The notes: generated by a model from the sequence alone, not told the origin. A stretch of 36,564 nt of DNA from Alphaproteobacteria bacterium (GCA_018818925.1 JAHJQZ010000042.1:1-36564), one strand, 5' to 3'. Counted from the stretch's first letter, positions 25,221 through 34,591 are shown. Numbers and translations are program-made.

Positions 25221-25736
25221 TCAGGCGCTTTCGGTTTCACCGACCTTGCGGCGATTGAGAAAGCGCGGACGGCGGCTGGCGTCAGTGCCAAGACGCCGGC
25301 GATTGGTATCGTCGCCGACGATGACGCCGGAGACGCGCTGCGAATAGGGCATGAGCGTGCCGTCGCCGGCACGGATATAGAGGGGCAGGCGCAGCTTGCG
25401 GCCCCAGTTCTGCCACTCGGCGACGACATTGGCGTTGCCGGTCTCCTCGAACACCTTGTAGGTGAGGGTTTCGTCGTGGTGCACGAGCTCGATGGCGCTC
25501 GACAGAACCCCTTCCTCGGAAATGGCGGTCGACACGGAAACGCCATAGAACTCGGTCACCGGCACCTTGATCTTGACCATGACGCCGCTCTCCGGAAGAC
25601 GCTTGCGCACGGTCACGGTGCACACGGACTTGCGGGTGCCGTTGTCGTTGTCCGCTTCCGAGCAGCGATCCGCGAGGCGTCCGCCTCCGAACAGCGGAAC
25701 GACGTTCGATCCTTCGATCTTTGCGCCGTATTTCAT
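25221..25736 (-). CDS. DUF6101-like conserved protein
   Basis: A 171-residue cytoplasmic protein, probably of the DUF6101 family, found next to core genes in Hyphomicrobiales; function unknown. Recognisable features are VPVTEFYGVSVSTAI, IELVHHDETLTYKVF, EWQNWGRKLRLPLYI and a basic tail RRRLGTDASRRPRFLNRRK. The ATG at 25736 is preferred (AGGAAGG, 8-nt spacing); an ATG at 25769 would add 11 residues with a more distant SD. It is followed by a strong terminator, so it is probably a single-gene transcript. The family match is from memory of the WGR-type core and is moderate. Confidence 0.7.
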   Translation of the reverse strand: MKYGAKIEGSNVVPLFGGGRLADRCSEADNDNGTRKSVCTVTVRKRLPESGVMVKIKVPVTEFYGVSVSTAISEEGVLSSAIELVHHDETLTYKVFEETGNANVVAEWQNWGRKLRLPLYIRAGDGTLMPYSQRVSGVIVGDDTNRRRLGTDASRRPRFLNRRKVGETESA

Positions 25737-25961
25737 GTTGCCAACCTTCCTGCTAACTTCGAGAGCCATTGCTTTTTTGCCCCCGTTTAGCGTGAAGATA
25801 CCCGCCGCCCTTTCCTCCCCGCTTAAGAAAGTCGGTTAAGTTTTTGTGATTTCCAAAAGGGTTAGCGGGAGGTGACTCGCCTTTCGCGCGCCACGGGAGT
25901 TGCGCGGACCTCCGCGCTCGCATAACAAGGCGGCGACGTTCCAAAAAAGGCGAAACCGGAC

Positions 25962-26804
25962 TTGGCGCCCATCCAGGACCTGTCGGACGATCTTGAACTG
26001 CTCCGCTCCAACGCTGTGGCGGCGGGCATCCTGGCGCTCAGCCGCTTCCGCCAGCCGATCAAGACCTGGACAAAGGCGAATGAATCGCCGGTCACCGAGG
26101 CCGACATCATCGTCGACCAGTTCCTCAGGGCGTCGCTGTGCGGCGCCCGGCCCGATTACGGCTGGCTGAGCGAGGAAAGCGTCGACGACGAGAGCCGGCT
26201 CGACAGGCGTCGGACGTTCATTGTCGATCCGATCGACGGCACCCGCGCCTATATCCGCGGCGAGGACTGCTGGACCGTGTCGCTGGCGATCGTCGAGGAC
26301 GGCATTGCCGTCGCCGGAGTGATCTTTGCGCCGGCGCGCGACGAACTGTTCGACGCCCGTGCCGGCTTCGGTGCCCGGATCAACGGCGTCCCGTTGCGGC
26401 GACAGCCGCACAAAGGCGGCAAGCTGGTGATCCCGGCGCCGGGCGCCATCCATCGCGAACTCGCCGAAGCCGGCGTCGACTACGAACACGGACCGGCCCT
26501 GCCCTCGATCGCCTATCGTCTGGTCCAGGTGGCCACCGGCCGGTTCGATGCCGTGGCCGGCCGGCGCGGCGCCCAGGACTGGGACATTGCCGGCGCGGCG
26601 GCGATCCTGGCCGAATGCGGCGTCGGTTTCGAGGATGTGTGCGCCGGGCCGCTGGTGTTCAACAAGCGGGAAACCCGCCATGCCGGACTTGCGGCCTTTG
26701 CCGAGCCGGGGCTAAAAGCGCCGCTGCACGACGCCTTGCGCCGGGTTTACGGCTGCCCGGCGGAGGCAACGGACGCACAGCAAGCAATGAGGCAGGGTCT
26801 ATGA
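25962..26804 (+). CDS. inositol-monophosphatase/CysQ-family phosphatase
   Basis: A 280-residue Mg-dependent phosphatase of the IMPase superfamily, most like 3'(2'),5'-bisphosphate nucleotidase (CysQ). Metal-binding residues appear in order: Asp48 in TEADIIVD, Glu71 in GWLSEES, Asp89 and Asp92 in VDPIDGTRAY, and the C-terminal QDWDIAGAAAIL. The start is TTG; no ATG suits, and AAGGCG upstream supports it. It is linked to the DUF4170 gene by a 4-nt ATGA overlap. CysQ versus inositol phosphatase cannot be settled here. Confidence 0.9.
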   Translation: MAPIQDLSDDLELLRSNAVAAGILALSRFRQPIKTWTKANESPVTEADIIVDQFLRASLCGARPDYGWLSEESVDDESRLDRRRTFIVDPIDGTRAYIRGEDCWTVSLAIVEDGIAVAGVIFAPARDELFDARAGFGARINGVPLRRQPHKGGKLVIPAPGAIHRELAEAGVDYEHGPALPSIAYRLVQVATGRFDAVAGRRGAQDWDIAGAAAILAECGVGFEDVCAGPLVFNKRETRHAGLAAFAEPGLKAPLHDALRRVYGCPAEATDAQQAMRQGL

Positions 26805-27034
26805 GCGCAGCGCGGGCAAAGCAGCTTCTGCACCTGGTCTTCGGCGGCGAGATGGAATCGCTTAGCGAGGTGACCTTCAAGGATCTCGACGCTCTCGACA
26901 TCGTCGGCATCTATCCCGATTACGCCAGCGCCTATGCCGCCTGGAAGGCCAAGGCGCAGATGACGGTGGACAATGCGCACCAGCGCTATTTCATCGTCCA
27001 CATGCACAAGCTGCTCGATCCCGAGAACGACTGA
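26801..27034 (+). CDS. DUF4170-family small protein
   Basis: A 77-residue protein starting at the ATG that overlaps the phosphatase stop as ATGA. Its sequence is strongly typical of DUF4170: LHLVFGGEMESLSEVTFKDL, DALDIVGIYPDYASAYAAWK, and AHQRYFIVHMHKLLDPEND. The family is almost confined to Alphaproteobacteria and has no known function. The translational coupling suggests it works with, or is dosage-matched to, the phosphatase. Longer open frames in the same reading frame upstream lie over the phosphatase and are not real. Confidence 0.9.
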   Translation: MSAARAKQLLHLVFGGEMESLSEVTFKDLDALDIVGIYPDYASAYAAWKAKAQMTVDNAHQRYFIVHMHKLLDPEND

Positions 27035-27047
27035 GGAGCGCTGCTTG

Positions 27048-27069
27048 ACCTCTCCCTTGGGGGAGAGGT
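27048..27069. terminator. hairpin between convergent genes (repeat-family hairpin)
   Basis: ACCTCTCCC and GGGAGAGGT form a perfect 9-bp stem with a TTGG loop between the DUF4170 gene (+) and the glycosyltransferase gene (-). It is the same CCTCTCCC hairpin as in 6012-6150 and may serve as a two-way terminator, though neither side has a T-tract. Confidence 0.6.
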
Positions 27070-27085
27070 GAAGACTGCAGACACC

Positions 27086-28237
27086 CTACTTCCGCAATTC
27101 CGCGATCACCGCCGGTATCGTGCCCGGTCCGCCGAGGCGCTGCTTGCCGATTTCGCCCAATCGCGCCCGCAAGACCGGGTCGCGCAACAGCCTTGCCATT
27201 TCGGCTGCCACGGCGTCGGCATCCTCGGGCATCAGGCGGCGGGCTTCGCCCATCAATGCCTGTTCGTCGCGCATGCGCTTTCGCCTGTTGCCGGCACGAT
27301 CGAAGGTGATGACCGGCTTGCCGAGGCCAAGGGCCTGCTGGGTGCCGGTGCCGGCCTGCGACAGAACGAGATCGGACCCCTCGATCAGGTTGCCGGCGAC
27401 ACCGCGCGCCAGATGGAGCACCAGGCCGGTGCCTGAAAGCGTGCCGGCATCGCCGGGCGCACCGGTTTCGGGCGGCGCGAAGGCAAGGCCGGTTTCTTTC
27501 GCCAGCCTTGCCGGGTCGAGGCCGCCGGCCAGCGCCAGAAAGACATCGGGGACCAGGTCCTTGGGCAGGCGTTCGAGAGCCGCGACCTGCAACCCAAGGC
27601 TGTCGCCGGTCCATTCGCGGCTGCCCGGCATCAGTGTCACGGCAAACGGGTGGGCGCGGCGGGAGGCCATGTCGTAGGAACCGCGCGGAACGGTATCGAG
27701 CATGACGTTTCCGGCGCTGACAGCGTCCATGCCGACCCTGCGCAACGAGGCGGCAAGCATGTCGTCGCGGTTGAAGGTTTTTCGCGCCACCCGCCCGAGC
27801 ACCCATTTCTCGGCAGCCGAATAGCGGTGCGAATGGCCGGACTTGAACACGTCGAGATAGATGTCGATCTTGAGCCCGGCGAGAAGGCAGAGCACGGGCA
27901 CGACCATGTCGCCGACGGCGACGACTTTGTCCTGGGCGCCGCGCCGGCGCTTGAGAAAGCGAACAGCGGGCGGAACGCCCATCAGCATGCCGCCTCGCAA
28001 GTCGCGGGCGACCGAGCCCTTGGCGTGGCGCCAGCCCTCGGACGGCACATTGGCGCGCGGACCGACGATCGGGCAAAGCCCGTCATAGGCACGGCCATCG
28101 CCGACGACCGGGTAGGCCTCGGGCGCAAAGCCTTCGGGCAGGCGCCGGACGATCTCGGCGGCCATCGAGTCCTCGCCATTGCCGTTGGCGACGAACAGGA
28201 CCCGCTTCGGGGCGGCGGCAGGCGGATCGAGCCTCAT
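27086..28237 (-). CDS. LpxB-like/GT-B glycosyltransferase-related protein
   Basis: A 383-residue protein resembling lipid-A-disaccharide synthase and other GT-B glycosyltransferases. It starts MRLDPPAAAPKRVLFVANGN and contains GEDSMAAEIVRRLP, the donor-site-like GSDLVLSQAGTGTQQALGLG with KPVITF after it, and RVLFVANGNGEDS as the first Rossmann strand. Such 'lipid-A-disaccharide synthase-related' proteins are distinct from true LpxB and have unknown acceptors; an envelope glycolipid is the natural guess. The ATG at 28237 overlaps the DUF2093 stop (ATGA). The order xseA, DUF2093, glycosyltransferase is conserved in rhizobial genomes as I recall. Confidence 0.75.
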   Translation of the reverse strand: MRLDPPAAAPKRVLFVANGNGEDSMAAEIVRRLPEGFAPEAYPVVGDGRAYDGLCPIVGPRANVPSEGWRHAKGSVARDLRGGMLMGVPPAVRFLKRRRGAQDKVVAVGDMVVPVLCLLAGLKIDIYLDVFKSGHSHRYSAAEKWVLGRVARKTFNRDDMLAASLRRVGMDAVSAGNVMLDTVPRGSYDMASRRAHPFAVTLMPGSREWTGDSLGLQVAALERLPKDLVPDVFLALAGGLDPARLAKETGLAFAPPETGAPGDAGTLSGTGLVLHLARGVAGNLIEGSDLVLSQAGTGTQQALGLGKPVITFDRAGNRRKRMRDEQALMGEARRLMPEDADAVAAEMARLLRDPVLRARLGEIGKQRLGGPGTIPAVIAELRK

Positions 28238-28449
28238 CCAAGCTGGCGCAGATAGGCCTCGAACGCCGCTTCGGCATCGGCATAGGCCTCCTGCCTGTCG
28301 ACGCTCCAGTATTTGAGATCGTCGACCTGGATCGGCTTGCCGGTGATGGCGCAGCGCACGAAACTGCCCGGCTTGGTGATGACGAAGTCGGCGTCGAGAT
28401 AGCGGATCTTGGCTTCCTGGGCGGAAAAGCCGGGGTCGAAAATATTCAT
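28234..28449 (-). CDS. DUF2093-family small protein
   Basis: A 71-residue protein: MNIFDPGFSAQEAKIRYLDA then DFVITKPGSFVRCAITGKPI and QVDDLKYWSVDRQEAYADAE. This is characteristic of DUF2093, an alphaproteobacterial family with no known function. Start at ATG 28449 (AGAGG upstream). It overlaps the downstream glycosyltransferase start by 4 nt and follows xseA by 45 nt, so it is almost certainly co-transcribed. One Cys in VRCAITGKP is conserved in position with what I remember of the family. Confidence 0.88.
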   Translation of the reverse strand: MNIFDPGFSAQEAKIRYLDADFVITKPGSFVRCAITGKPIQVDDLKYWSVDRQEAYADAEAAFEAYLRQLG

Positions 28450-28494
28450 CAGCGTCGTACCTCTTGCCGCCAATATAGAGTCTTGGGCAAAGGA

Positions 28495-29919
28495 TCAAAA
28501 GAGTGAAGACTGATCGTCGGCTTCGGGCTTGGAACGGGCCGGGCGCGGCTTCGGCGAAGGCGGCACCGGGCCGTCGCCGCCGATGATCGCGGGCCGGGCG
28601 CCGTCGGAAAAGCCGATCGAGACGCTGTCGCCGTCGGCGAGCGCGGCGGCGGAGCGGACGAGCTGGCCGTCGGGGCCGGTGACAAGGGCAAAGCCGCGCC
28701 TCAGGACATTCCGGTAGCTCAGCGAGTCGACGAGCTTGCCGAGACCGGTCAGGCGGTCGCGACGCTGGCCGAGGACGCGCCCGAAGGCCGGGGTCAACCG
28801 GAGGGCAAAGCCGGACAGCCGGTCGCGGCGGATGGCGGTCTGCTGGCTGAGAAGCCGCGGCGCCAGGCGCGAATCGAGCCTTGCCAGCATGACGGCCTTT
28901 TGCGCGGCGGCACCGGCAAGACCGGCCGTCAGCCGGCTGGCGGCGAGATCGAGACGCTGGCGGGCCGTCGCCAGAAGGTCGAGCGGCCGCGGCAATCCGC
29001 GTTCGGCGGCGCGCAGGCGATCCTTGAGGCCGGCGGTGGCGCGCCGCAGCGCCTGGCGCTGGCGGATGCCCAGGTCCTCGACAGAAGCGATGAGTTCGCC
29101 CCGGACCGGCACCGCCATTTCCGCCGCGCCGGTCGGGGTCGGGGCGCGCCTGTCGGCGGCGTAGTCGATGAGCGTCACATCGGTTTCGTGGCCGACGGCG
29201 GATATGAGCGGTATCAGCGATTCGGCGGCGGCGCGGACCACCACTTCCTCATTGAAGCTCCACAGATCCTCGACCGAGCCGCCGCCGCGTCCGACGATCA
29301 GAAGCTCCGGCCTTTTGATCGGTCCGTCGTCAGGCAGGGCGTTGAAGCCCCTGATGGCGGCGGCGATCTCGGCGGCGGCGCTTTCGCCCTGTACCCGCAC
29401 CGGCCAGACCAGCACATGGGTCGGAAAGCGGTCGGCGAGGCGATGCAGGATGTCGCGGATGACGGCGCCGGTCGGCGAGGTGACGACGCCGATGACGCGC
29501 GGCAGATAGGGCAGTTCCTTTTTGCGCGCCGCGTCGAACAGGCCCTCGGCGGCGAGCTTCTTGCGGCGCTCCTCCAGAAGCGCCATCAGGGCGCCGATGC
29601 CGGCCGGTTCGACGGTTTCGACGATGATCTGGTATTTCGACTGGCCGGGAAAAGTCGTCAGCCGCCCGGTGACGATGACTTCGAGCCCCTGCTCCGGCTG
29701 GAAGCGCCAGCGCGCGGCGACGCCCTTCCAGGCGACGGCCGAAATGACGGCGTTCTCGTCCTTCAAATCGAAATAGAGGTGCCCCGAGCCGGGCCGGCTC
29801 AGCCGCCCGACCTCGCCGCGCACGCGCACATGGTCGAAACCCTCTTCGAGCGCCCGCTTGACGGCGTTCGAGAGGTCGGAAACCGAGTATTCGGGCACGT
29901 TGGAAAGCGCTTCAGCCAT
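28495..29919 (-). CDS. xseA: exodeoxyribonuclease VII large subunit
   Basis: Large subunit of exonuclease VII, which degrades single-stranded DNA to oligonucleotides. From ATG 29919 it has 474 residues. The N-terminal OB-fold runs from [19 protein letters not shown] through [20 protein letters not shown]. The catalytic domain includes [40 protein letters not shown] and [20 protein letters not shown], followed by a long helical region with many Arg/Leu residues. An in-frame TTG two codons upstream is less likely. It is divergent from purD and heads the xseA-DUF2093-glycosyltransferase operon. The small subunit xseB is not in this window. Confidence 0.97.
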   Translation of the reverse strand: MAEALSNVPEYSVSDLSNAVKRALEEGFDHVRVRGEVGRLSRPGSGHLYFDLKDENAVISAVAWKGVAARWRFQPEQGLEVIVTGRLTTFPGQSKYQIIVETVEPAGIGALMALLEERRKKLAAEGLFDAARKKELPYLPRVIGVVTSPTGAVIRDILHRLADRFPTHVLVWPVRVQGESAAAEIAAAIRGFNALPDDGPIKRPELLIVGRGGGSVEDLWSFNEEVVVRAAAESLIPLISAVGHETDVTLIDYAADRRAPTPTGAAEMAVPVRGELIASVEDLGIRQRQALRRATAGLKDRLRAAERGLPRPLDLLATARQRLDLAASRLTAGLAGAAAQKAVMLARLDSRLAPRLLSQQTAIRRDRLSGFALRLTPAFGRVLGQRRDRLTGLGKLVDSLSYRNVLRRGFALVTGPDGQLVRSAAALADGDSVSIGFSDGARPAIIGGDGPVPPSPKPRPARSKPEADDQSSLF

Positions 29920-29993
29920 TGCCAACAGGTGCCCGCATCCGCCGCAGGCGTCAAGACTGGCGAGAAGCCGACACAGGTGCTAGAGGCTCGACC

Positions 29994-30094
29994 GTCATTG
30001 CGAGCGACCGCAGGGAGCGCGGCAATCCAGGAGCCGCAAACCACAGCGCTTGGAGCCTTCTGGATTGCTTCGTCGCTTTGCTCCTCGCAATGAC
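29994..30094. repeat. ~100-bp palindromic element, copy 2 (GTCATTGCGAGC type)
   Basis: GTCATTGCGAGC at the left and GCTCCTCGCAATGAC at the right end, with GGCAATCCAGGAG and CTTCTGGATTGC as inner arms and TTCGTCGCTTTGCTCC near the right end. It matches the copy at 16281-16382 in orientation and length. It lies between xseA and purD and ends 29 nt before the purD ATG. Confidence 0.9.
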
Positions 30095-30123
30095 GGCGAT
30101 GGTTGAGCAGGGCGGGAGCAGGC

Positions 30124-31404
30124 ATGAAGGTTCTTCTCATCGGTTCGGGCGGACGCGAGCACGCGCTCGGGTGGAAGCTCACCCAGTCGCCGAAACTGAC
30201 AAAACTCTTCGTCGCGCCGGGAAATGGCGGCACGGCGCAAGTAGGCGAGAACGTCGCGCTCGATGTCACCGATCACGAGATGGTCGCTACGTTCTGCGCC
30301 GAACAGGGGATCGATCTCGTTATCGTCGGGCCGGAAGCGCCGCTCGTCAACGGCCTCGCGGACGATTTACGCGCCGCCGGTCTCGTCGTTTTCGGTCCGA
30401 GCGCCAGGGCGGCGCAGCTCGAAGGCTCGAAGGCCTTCACCAAGGCGCTGTGCGACCGCATGAACATCCCGACGGCCGCCTATCAACGCTTTGCCAACGA
30501 GGACGACGCCCTGGCCCATGTGCGCGCAAAAGGCGCCCCTATCGTCGTCAAGGCCGACGGGCTCGCCGCCGGCAAGGGCGTGACCGTCGCCGAGACGGTC
30601 GCCGAGGCCGAGCACGCCATAAGGGAATGCTTTGCGGGTGCCTTCGGTGCGGCGGGGGCGGAAGTGGTCATCGAGGAATGCCTTGTCGGCGAGGAGGCGA
30701 GCATTTTCGCCATTTGCGACGGTAAAAGCTTCGTCACCCTCGCCAGCGCCCAGGACCACAAGCGCGTCGGGGACGGCGACACCGGGCCCAATACCGGCGG
30801 CATGGGCGCCTATTCGCCGGCGCCGGCGGTCAGCGACGCCCTTCTGGGGCAAATCGAGCGCGAGATCATCGCGCCGACTTTTATCGGCATGGCCGAGGCC
30901 GGCATGCCGTTCCAGGGCGTGCTCTTTGCCGGGCTGATGCTGACAAAGACCGGGCCGAAGCTCATCGAGCACAATGTCCGCTTCGGCGATCCGGAATGCC
31001 AGGTCCTGATGATGCGCCTCAGGTCCGACCTGCTGGAGCTGCTTGTCGCCGCCGCCAGCGGCGATCTTGCCGGCGTGAAACCGGAATGGCGCGACGAGGC
31101 GGCGCTGACCGTGGTCATGGCGGCAAGGGGCTATCCGGGCAGCTACGACACGGGCAGCGTGATCGGCGGGCTCGAGGCCCTCGGCGACGAGACGCTGCAG
31201 GTCTTTCACGCCGGCACCAAGGCGGAAGGCGGCAAGGTGCTGGCCAGCGGCGGGCGCGTGCTCAGCATCACCGCCCTCGGCGCAACGGTCGCCGAGGCGC
31301 AGGCACGCGCCTACAGGGCCGTCGATGCCATTGACTGGCCCGAAGGCTTCTGCCGGCGCGACATCGGCTGGCGGGCCGTCGGGCGGGAACTGGCAAAACC
31401 GTAA
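30124..31404 (+). CDS. purD: phosphoribosylamine--glycine ligase
   Basis: GAR synthetase, the second step of purine synthesis, joining glycine to phosphoribosylamine with ATP. The 426-residue form from ATG 30124 begins [20 protein letters not shown], the standard PurD start; GGGAG lies upstream. ATP-grasp features follow: [40 protein letters not shown] and [20 protein letters not shown] (metal and nucleotide site). The longer open frame from 30103 is not needed. It is a single gene, followed 61 nt later by the patatin-like gene. Confidence 0.98.
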   Translation: MKVLLIGSGGREHALGWKLTQSPKLTKLFVAPGNGGTAQVGENVALDVTDHEMVATFCAEQGIDLVIVGPEAPLVNGLADDLRAAGLVVFGPSARAAQLEGSKAFTKALCDRMNIPTAAYQRFANEDDALAHVRAKGAPIVVKADGLAAGKGVTVAETVAEAEHAIRECFAGAFGAAGAEVVIEECLVGEEASIFAICDGKSFVTLASAQDHKRVGDGDTGPNTGGMGAYSPAPAVSDALLGQIEREIIAPTFIGMAEAGMPFQGVLFAGLMLTKTGPKLIEHNVRFGDPECQVLMMRLRSDLLELLVAAASGDLAGVKPEWRDEAALTVVMAARGYPGSYDTGSVIGGLEALGDETLQVFHAGTKAEGGKVLASGGRVLSITALGATVAEAQARAYRAVDAIDWPEGFCRRDIGWRAVGRELAKP

Positions 31405-31465
31405 CGAAATCACCACTTCGCCCTGCTAGAAACGACAGCATGTTTCGGCATTCGCAAAGGCGGCC

Positions 31466-32356
31466 ATGACCCTGGCAGGCGGTCCCAGAATCGGCGTGGC
31501 GCTTGGCGGCGGCTCGGCCCGCGGTTTGGCGCATATTCCGTGCATCGAGGCGATGGACGAACTCGGCCTCAGGCCGGCACTGATCGCCGGCACCTCGATC
31601 GGCGCGCTGATCGGCGCCGGCTGGGCCGCCGGCATGACGGGTGCCGCCCTGCGTGCCCACGCCCTGCATGTGCTTGGCGACATGCAGACCATTTCCGGCC
31701 GCATCTGGTCCTCGCACACCCGCGACCTCAGAAAATTCTTCAAGACCGGGCTGCATATGCAACTCGATCCGCAGGACGTGGTCGAGGCTTTCCTGCCGGA
31801 TGGATTCGTTGAGGACTTCGCCGATCTGCGTACCCCGTTATTTGCCGTCGCCACCGATTTCGAGGCCTGGAACCAGGTCGTGTTCGGCGAAGGTCCGCTG
31901 CGTCCGGCTATCGCCGCCTCCATCGCCGTGCCGAGCCTGTTCCTGCCCATGCGGATCGATGGACGCATGCTTGTCGACGGCGGCGTCGCCAATCCGCTGC
32001 CGCTCGATGTGGCCTCGGCTGGGGCGGACATCCTGATCGGGATCGACGTCAACGGCGAGCCGAACATGAAGGCGCTGCAGCGCGCGCCTTCGCCGCTCGA
32101 TGTCATCGCCGGCGCGGCGCAGATCATGGACCACCACCTGACGGCGCACATGATGGCGGCCTATCCGCCCGATGTCTATGTCCGGCCGCACCTGCAGACC
32201 TTTTCGGCCCACGAATTCTGGCGGGTCAGGGACATCCTGAAAGCCGGCGACCGCGTCAAGCTCCAGTTCAAGCGCCAGGTCGACGCGGCGGTCGAGGACT
32301 TCATCGCCGGGCGGAAAAGAACTCCCTCAACAGAGCGGCCGCGGCGCTCTCGCTGA
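31466..32356 (+). CDS. patatin-like phospholipase
   Basis: A 296-residue lipid acyl hydrolase of the patatin/RssA type. The glycine-rich oxyanion loop GVALGGGSARGLAHI is at 10-24, the nucleophile elbow GTSIG places Ser44, and the catalytic Asp171 lies in VDGGVANPLPLDV, completing the Ser-Asp dyad. Length and motif spacing match bacterial patatin-like proteins with no extra domain. No signal peptide is seen, so it is probably cytoplasmic. The last 56 nt overlap the convergent tadA gene; the basic tail GRKRTPSTERPRRSR is what the overlap encodes. Confidence 0.92.
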   Translation: MTLAGGPRIGVALGGGSARGLAHIPCIEAMDELGLRPALIAGTSIGALIGAGWAAGMTGAALRAHALHVLGDMQTISGRIWSSHTRDLRKFFKTGLHMQLDPQDVVEAFLPDGFVEDFADLRTPLFAVATDFEAWNQVVFGEGPLRPAIAASIAVPSLFLPMRIDGRMLVDGGVANPLPLDVASAGADILIGIDVNGEPNMKALQRAPSPLDVIAGAAQIMDHHLTAHMMAAYPPDVYVRPHLQTFSAHEFWRVRDILKAGDRVKLQFKRQVDAAVEDFIAGRKRTPSTERPRRSR

Positions 32357-32747
32357 CCCCGGCGATCACCTCCGGCCGGTGGTGGCAGGTGGGCGCGGAA
32401 AAGAAACGCACGCCATTGTCCACGGCGCCGCCCTTGGGGTCGGGCGCGCCATAATAAAGGCGCCGCAAGCGGGCATGGGCGATGGCGCCGGCGCACATGG
32501 TGCAGGGTTCGAGCGTCACGTAGAGATCGCAGTCCGTCAGCCGTTCGGCGCTCAGAATGCCGAGCGCTTCGCGGATGACGCGCATTTCGGCATGGGCCGT
32601 CGGATCGTTGAGCGAACGCATGGCGTTCATCGCCTCGGCAATGATCTCGCCGTTGCGCACGATGACGGCGCCGACCGGCACCTCGCCATGGCGCGCGGCG
32701 GCTTCGGCCAGTTCGAGCGCGCGGGCCATCGGACCGTCAGCCGCCAT
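32301..32747 (-). CDS. tadA: tRNA-specific adenosine deaminase
   Basis: Zinc enzyme that converts the wobble adenosine of tRNA-Arg(ACG) to inosine. 148 residues, the usual size. The zinc site and proton shuttle are His52 and Glu54 in DPTAHAEMRVI and Cys82/Cys85 in LEPCTMCAGAI. DPKGGAVDNGVRFFSAPTCH downstream is also typical of bacterial TadA. It is convergent with the patatin gene and overlaps its 3' end by 56 nt. It is divergent from mutL, with 53 nt between start codons. Confidence 0.96.
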   Translation of the reverse strand: MAADGPMARALELAEAAARHGEVPVGAVIVRNGEIIAEAMNAMRSLNDPTAHAEMRVIREALGILSAERLTDCDLYVTLEPCTMCAGAIAHARLRRLYYGAPDPKGGAVDNGVRFFSAPTCHHRPEVIAGVSESAAAALLREFFSARR

Positions 32748-32800
32748 CGCGTGTTCTTTTCCGATTCATGTTCTAGTCTCCAGCCAAAGGAGAATCGCCC

Positions 32801-34591
32801 ATGCCCGTGCGGCAATTGCCAGACGACCTCATCAACAGGATCGCCGCCGGCGAAGTGGTGGAGCGTCCGGCCAGCGTCGTCAAGGAGCTTGTCGAGAACG
32901 CCATCGACGCCGGGGCGCGGCGGATCGCCATCGCCACGGCGGGCGGCGGCAAGGGCCTGATCCGCGTCGAGGACGACGGCGACGGCATGGACGAAGCCGA
33001 TCTCGTCCTGTCGGTCGAGCGGCATGCGACCTCGAAGCTTGCGCTCGACACCCTCGACGACATCAGAACGCTCGGCTTTCGCGGCGAGGCGCTCGCCTCG
33101 ATCGCCGCCGTGTCCGGGCTCTTCATCGCCTCGCGGCCGCAGGGAGCCGGATCGGGCCTCGGGCTCGGGGTCGCGCGCGGCAGGCGGGCGCCGGTCGAGC
33201 CGCAGGCGATGAACCAGGGCACAATCGTTGAGGTCCGCGACCTCTTCGCCGCCGTACCGGCGCGCCTCAAATTCCTCAAGTCCGACCGGGCCGAAGCCGG
33301 GGCGATCACCGAAATCGTCAAGCGGCTGGCCATGGCCAATCCGGAAGTGGCGTTCACGCTTTCGGGCAGCGACCGCTCTCCGCTCAAGTATGGCGCCCAT
33401 TCCGGACCGGGCGCGCTGAGAAACCGCGTCGCCGAAATCATGGGCCCCGATTTCACCGACAACGCCATGACGCTGGCACTGAGCCGCGACGGGCTGGTCG
33501 TCGCGGGTCTCGCCGGCTTGCCGACCTATACGCGCGCCAATACGCTTTCCCAGTTCTATTTCGTCAACGGGCGGGCGGTGCGCGACAAGGTGCTGCTCGG
33601 CGCCGTCCGGGCCGCCTATGCCGATTTCGTCTTTCGCGACCGGTTTCCGGCGCTGGCGCTGTTCGTCTCGGTCGATCCCGGCGATGTCGATGTCAACGTC
33701 CATCCGGCCAAGACCGAATTGCGCTTCCGCGATGCCGGCGCCGTGCGCGGCGCGGCGATCAGGGCGATGCTGAACGCGCTGGCCGAAGCCGGCTACAAGG
33801 CGAGTTCGAGCCTCGCCGACCGGGCGCTCATGAGCTTTTCGGCCCCGGAGCCCGCCGGGTCGCCGCAGCCGACGGCACCGGTCCAGGGTTCGGTCTGGCG
33901 GAACCCGTCCGGCGAGGCAATGCCGGCTTTTTCCAGGATGCCGAACGGCGTCGAACCGGGTTTTGCCGAGCCGGCGGCACGATTTAACGCTTCGGCAACG
34001 GCGGATGACGGCGGTTTCCCGCTCGGCGCGGCGCGGGCGCAGTTTTTCGATACCTATATCGTCGCCGAGGCCGGCGAGACGCTGGTGCTGATCGACCAGC
34101 ACGCGGCGCATGAGCGGCTGGTCTACGAGCGCTTCAAGGCGGAACTGGCGTCGGGGCTGGTGGCGAGCCAGGCCCATCTCATCCCGGTCGTCGTCGATCT
34201 GCCCGAGGAGGACTGCAACCGCATCGAGGCGGCCGCCCAGGAATTCGAACGGCTGGGCCTCGTGCTCGAACGGTTCGGCACCGCGGCCATCGCCGTTTCG
34301 GCCACCCCGTCCCTGCTCGGTACGACCGACGTGGCGCCGCTCGTCCGCGACATCGCCGACGGCCTTGCCGAATGGGAAGCCGCGCCGGCTCTTTCGGACC
34401 GGATGGACGCCCTGATCGGCCGCATGGCCTGCCACGGCTCGGTGCGCGCCGGCCGGCGCCTCAGGCCCGAGGAGATGAACGCCCTCTTGCGCGAGATGGA
34501 AAGAACCCCGCATTCCGGCCAGTGCATCCACGGCCGCCCGACCTATGTCGCACTGAAGAAAAAAGACCTCGAACGCCTGTTCGGGCGCTAG
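32801..34591 (+). CDS. mutL: DNA mismatch repair protein MutL
   Basis: Mismatch-repair mediator of 596 residues. The GHKL ATPase motifs are all visible: ELVENAIDAGARRIAI, VEDDGDGMDEADL, VERHATSKLALDTL and GFRGEALASIAAV. A Pro/Ala-rich linker (about 345-405) leads to the C-terminal domain, where DQHAAHERLVYE (432-443) exactly fits the DQHA(X)2E(X)4E endonuclease motif, followed by ACHGSVRAGRRL and CIHGRPTYV. It is therefore probably the nicking type of MutL found in organisms without MutH. AAAGGAG lies upstream of the ATG. Confidence 0.98.
   Translation: MPVRQLPDDLINRIAAGEVVERPASVVKELVENAIDAGARRIAIATAGGGKGLIRVEDDGDGMDEADLVLSVERHATSKLALDTLDDIRTLGFRGEALASIAAVSGLFIASRPQGAGSGLGLGVARGRRAPVEPQAMNQGTIVEVRDLFAAVPARLKFLKSDRAEAGAITEIVKRLAMANPEVAFTLSGSDRSPLKYGAHSGPGALRNRVAEIMGPDFTDNAMTLALSRDGLVVAGLAGLPTYTRANTLSQFYFVNGRAVRDKVLLGAVRAAYADFVFRDRFPALALFVSVDPGDVDVNVHPAKTELRFRDAGAVRGAAIRAMLNALAEAGYKASSSLADRALMSFSAPEPAGSPQPTAPVQGSVWRNPSGEAMPAFSRMPNGVEPGFAEPAARFNASATADDGGFPLGAARAQFFDTYIVAEAGETLVLIDQHAAHERLVYERFKAELASGLVASQAHLIPVVVDLPEEDCNRIEAAAQEFERLGLVLERFGTAAIAVSATPSLLGTTDVAPLVRDIADGLAEWEAAPALSDRMDALIGRMACHGSVRAGRRLRPEEMNALLREMERTPHSGQCIHGRPTYVALKKKDLERLFGR

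Noticed and set aside
32627-34531. A 634-codon minus-strand frame opposite mutL
   Set aside because: It is antisense to a clear MutL and its translation is Arg/Asp/His-rich without motifs.
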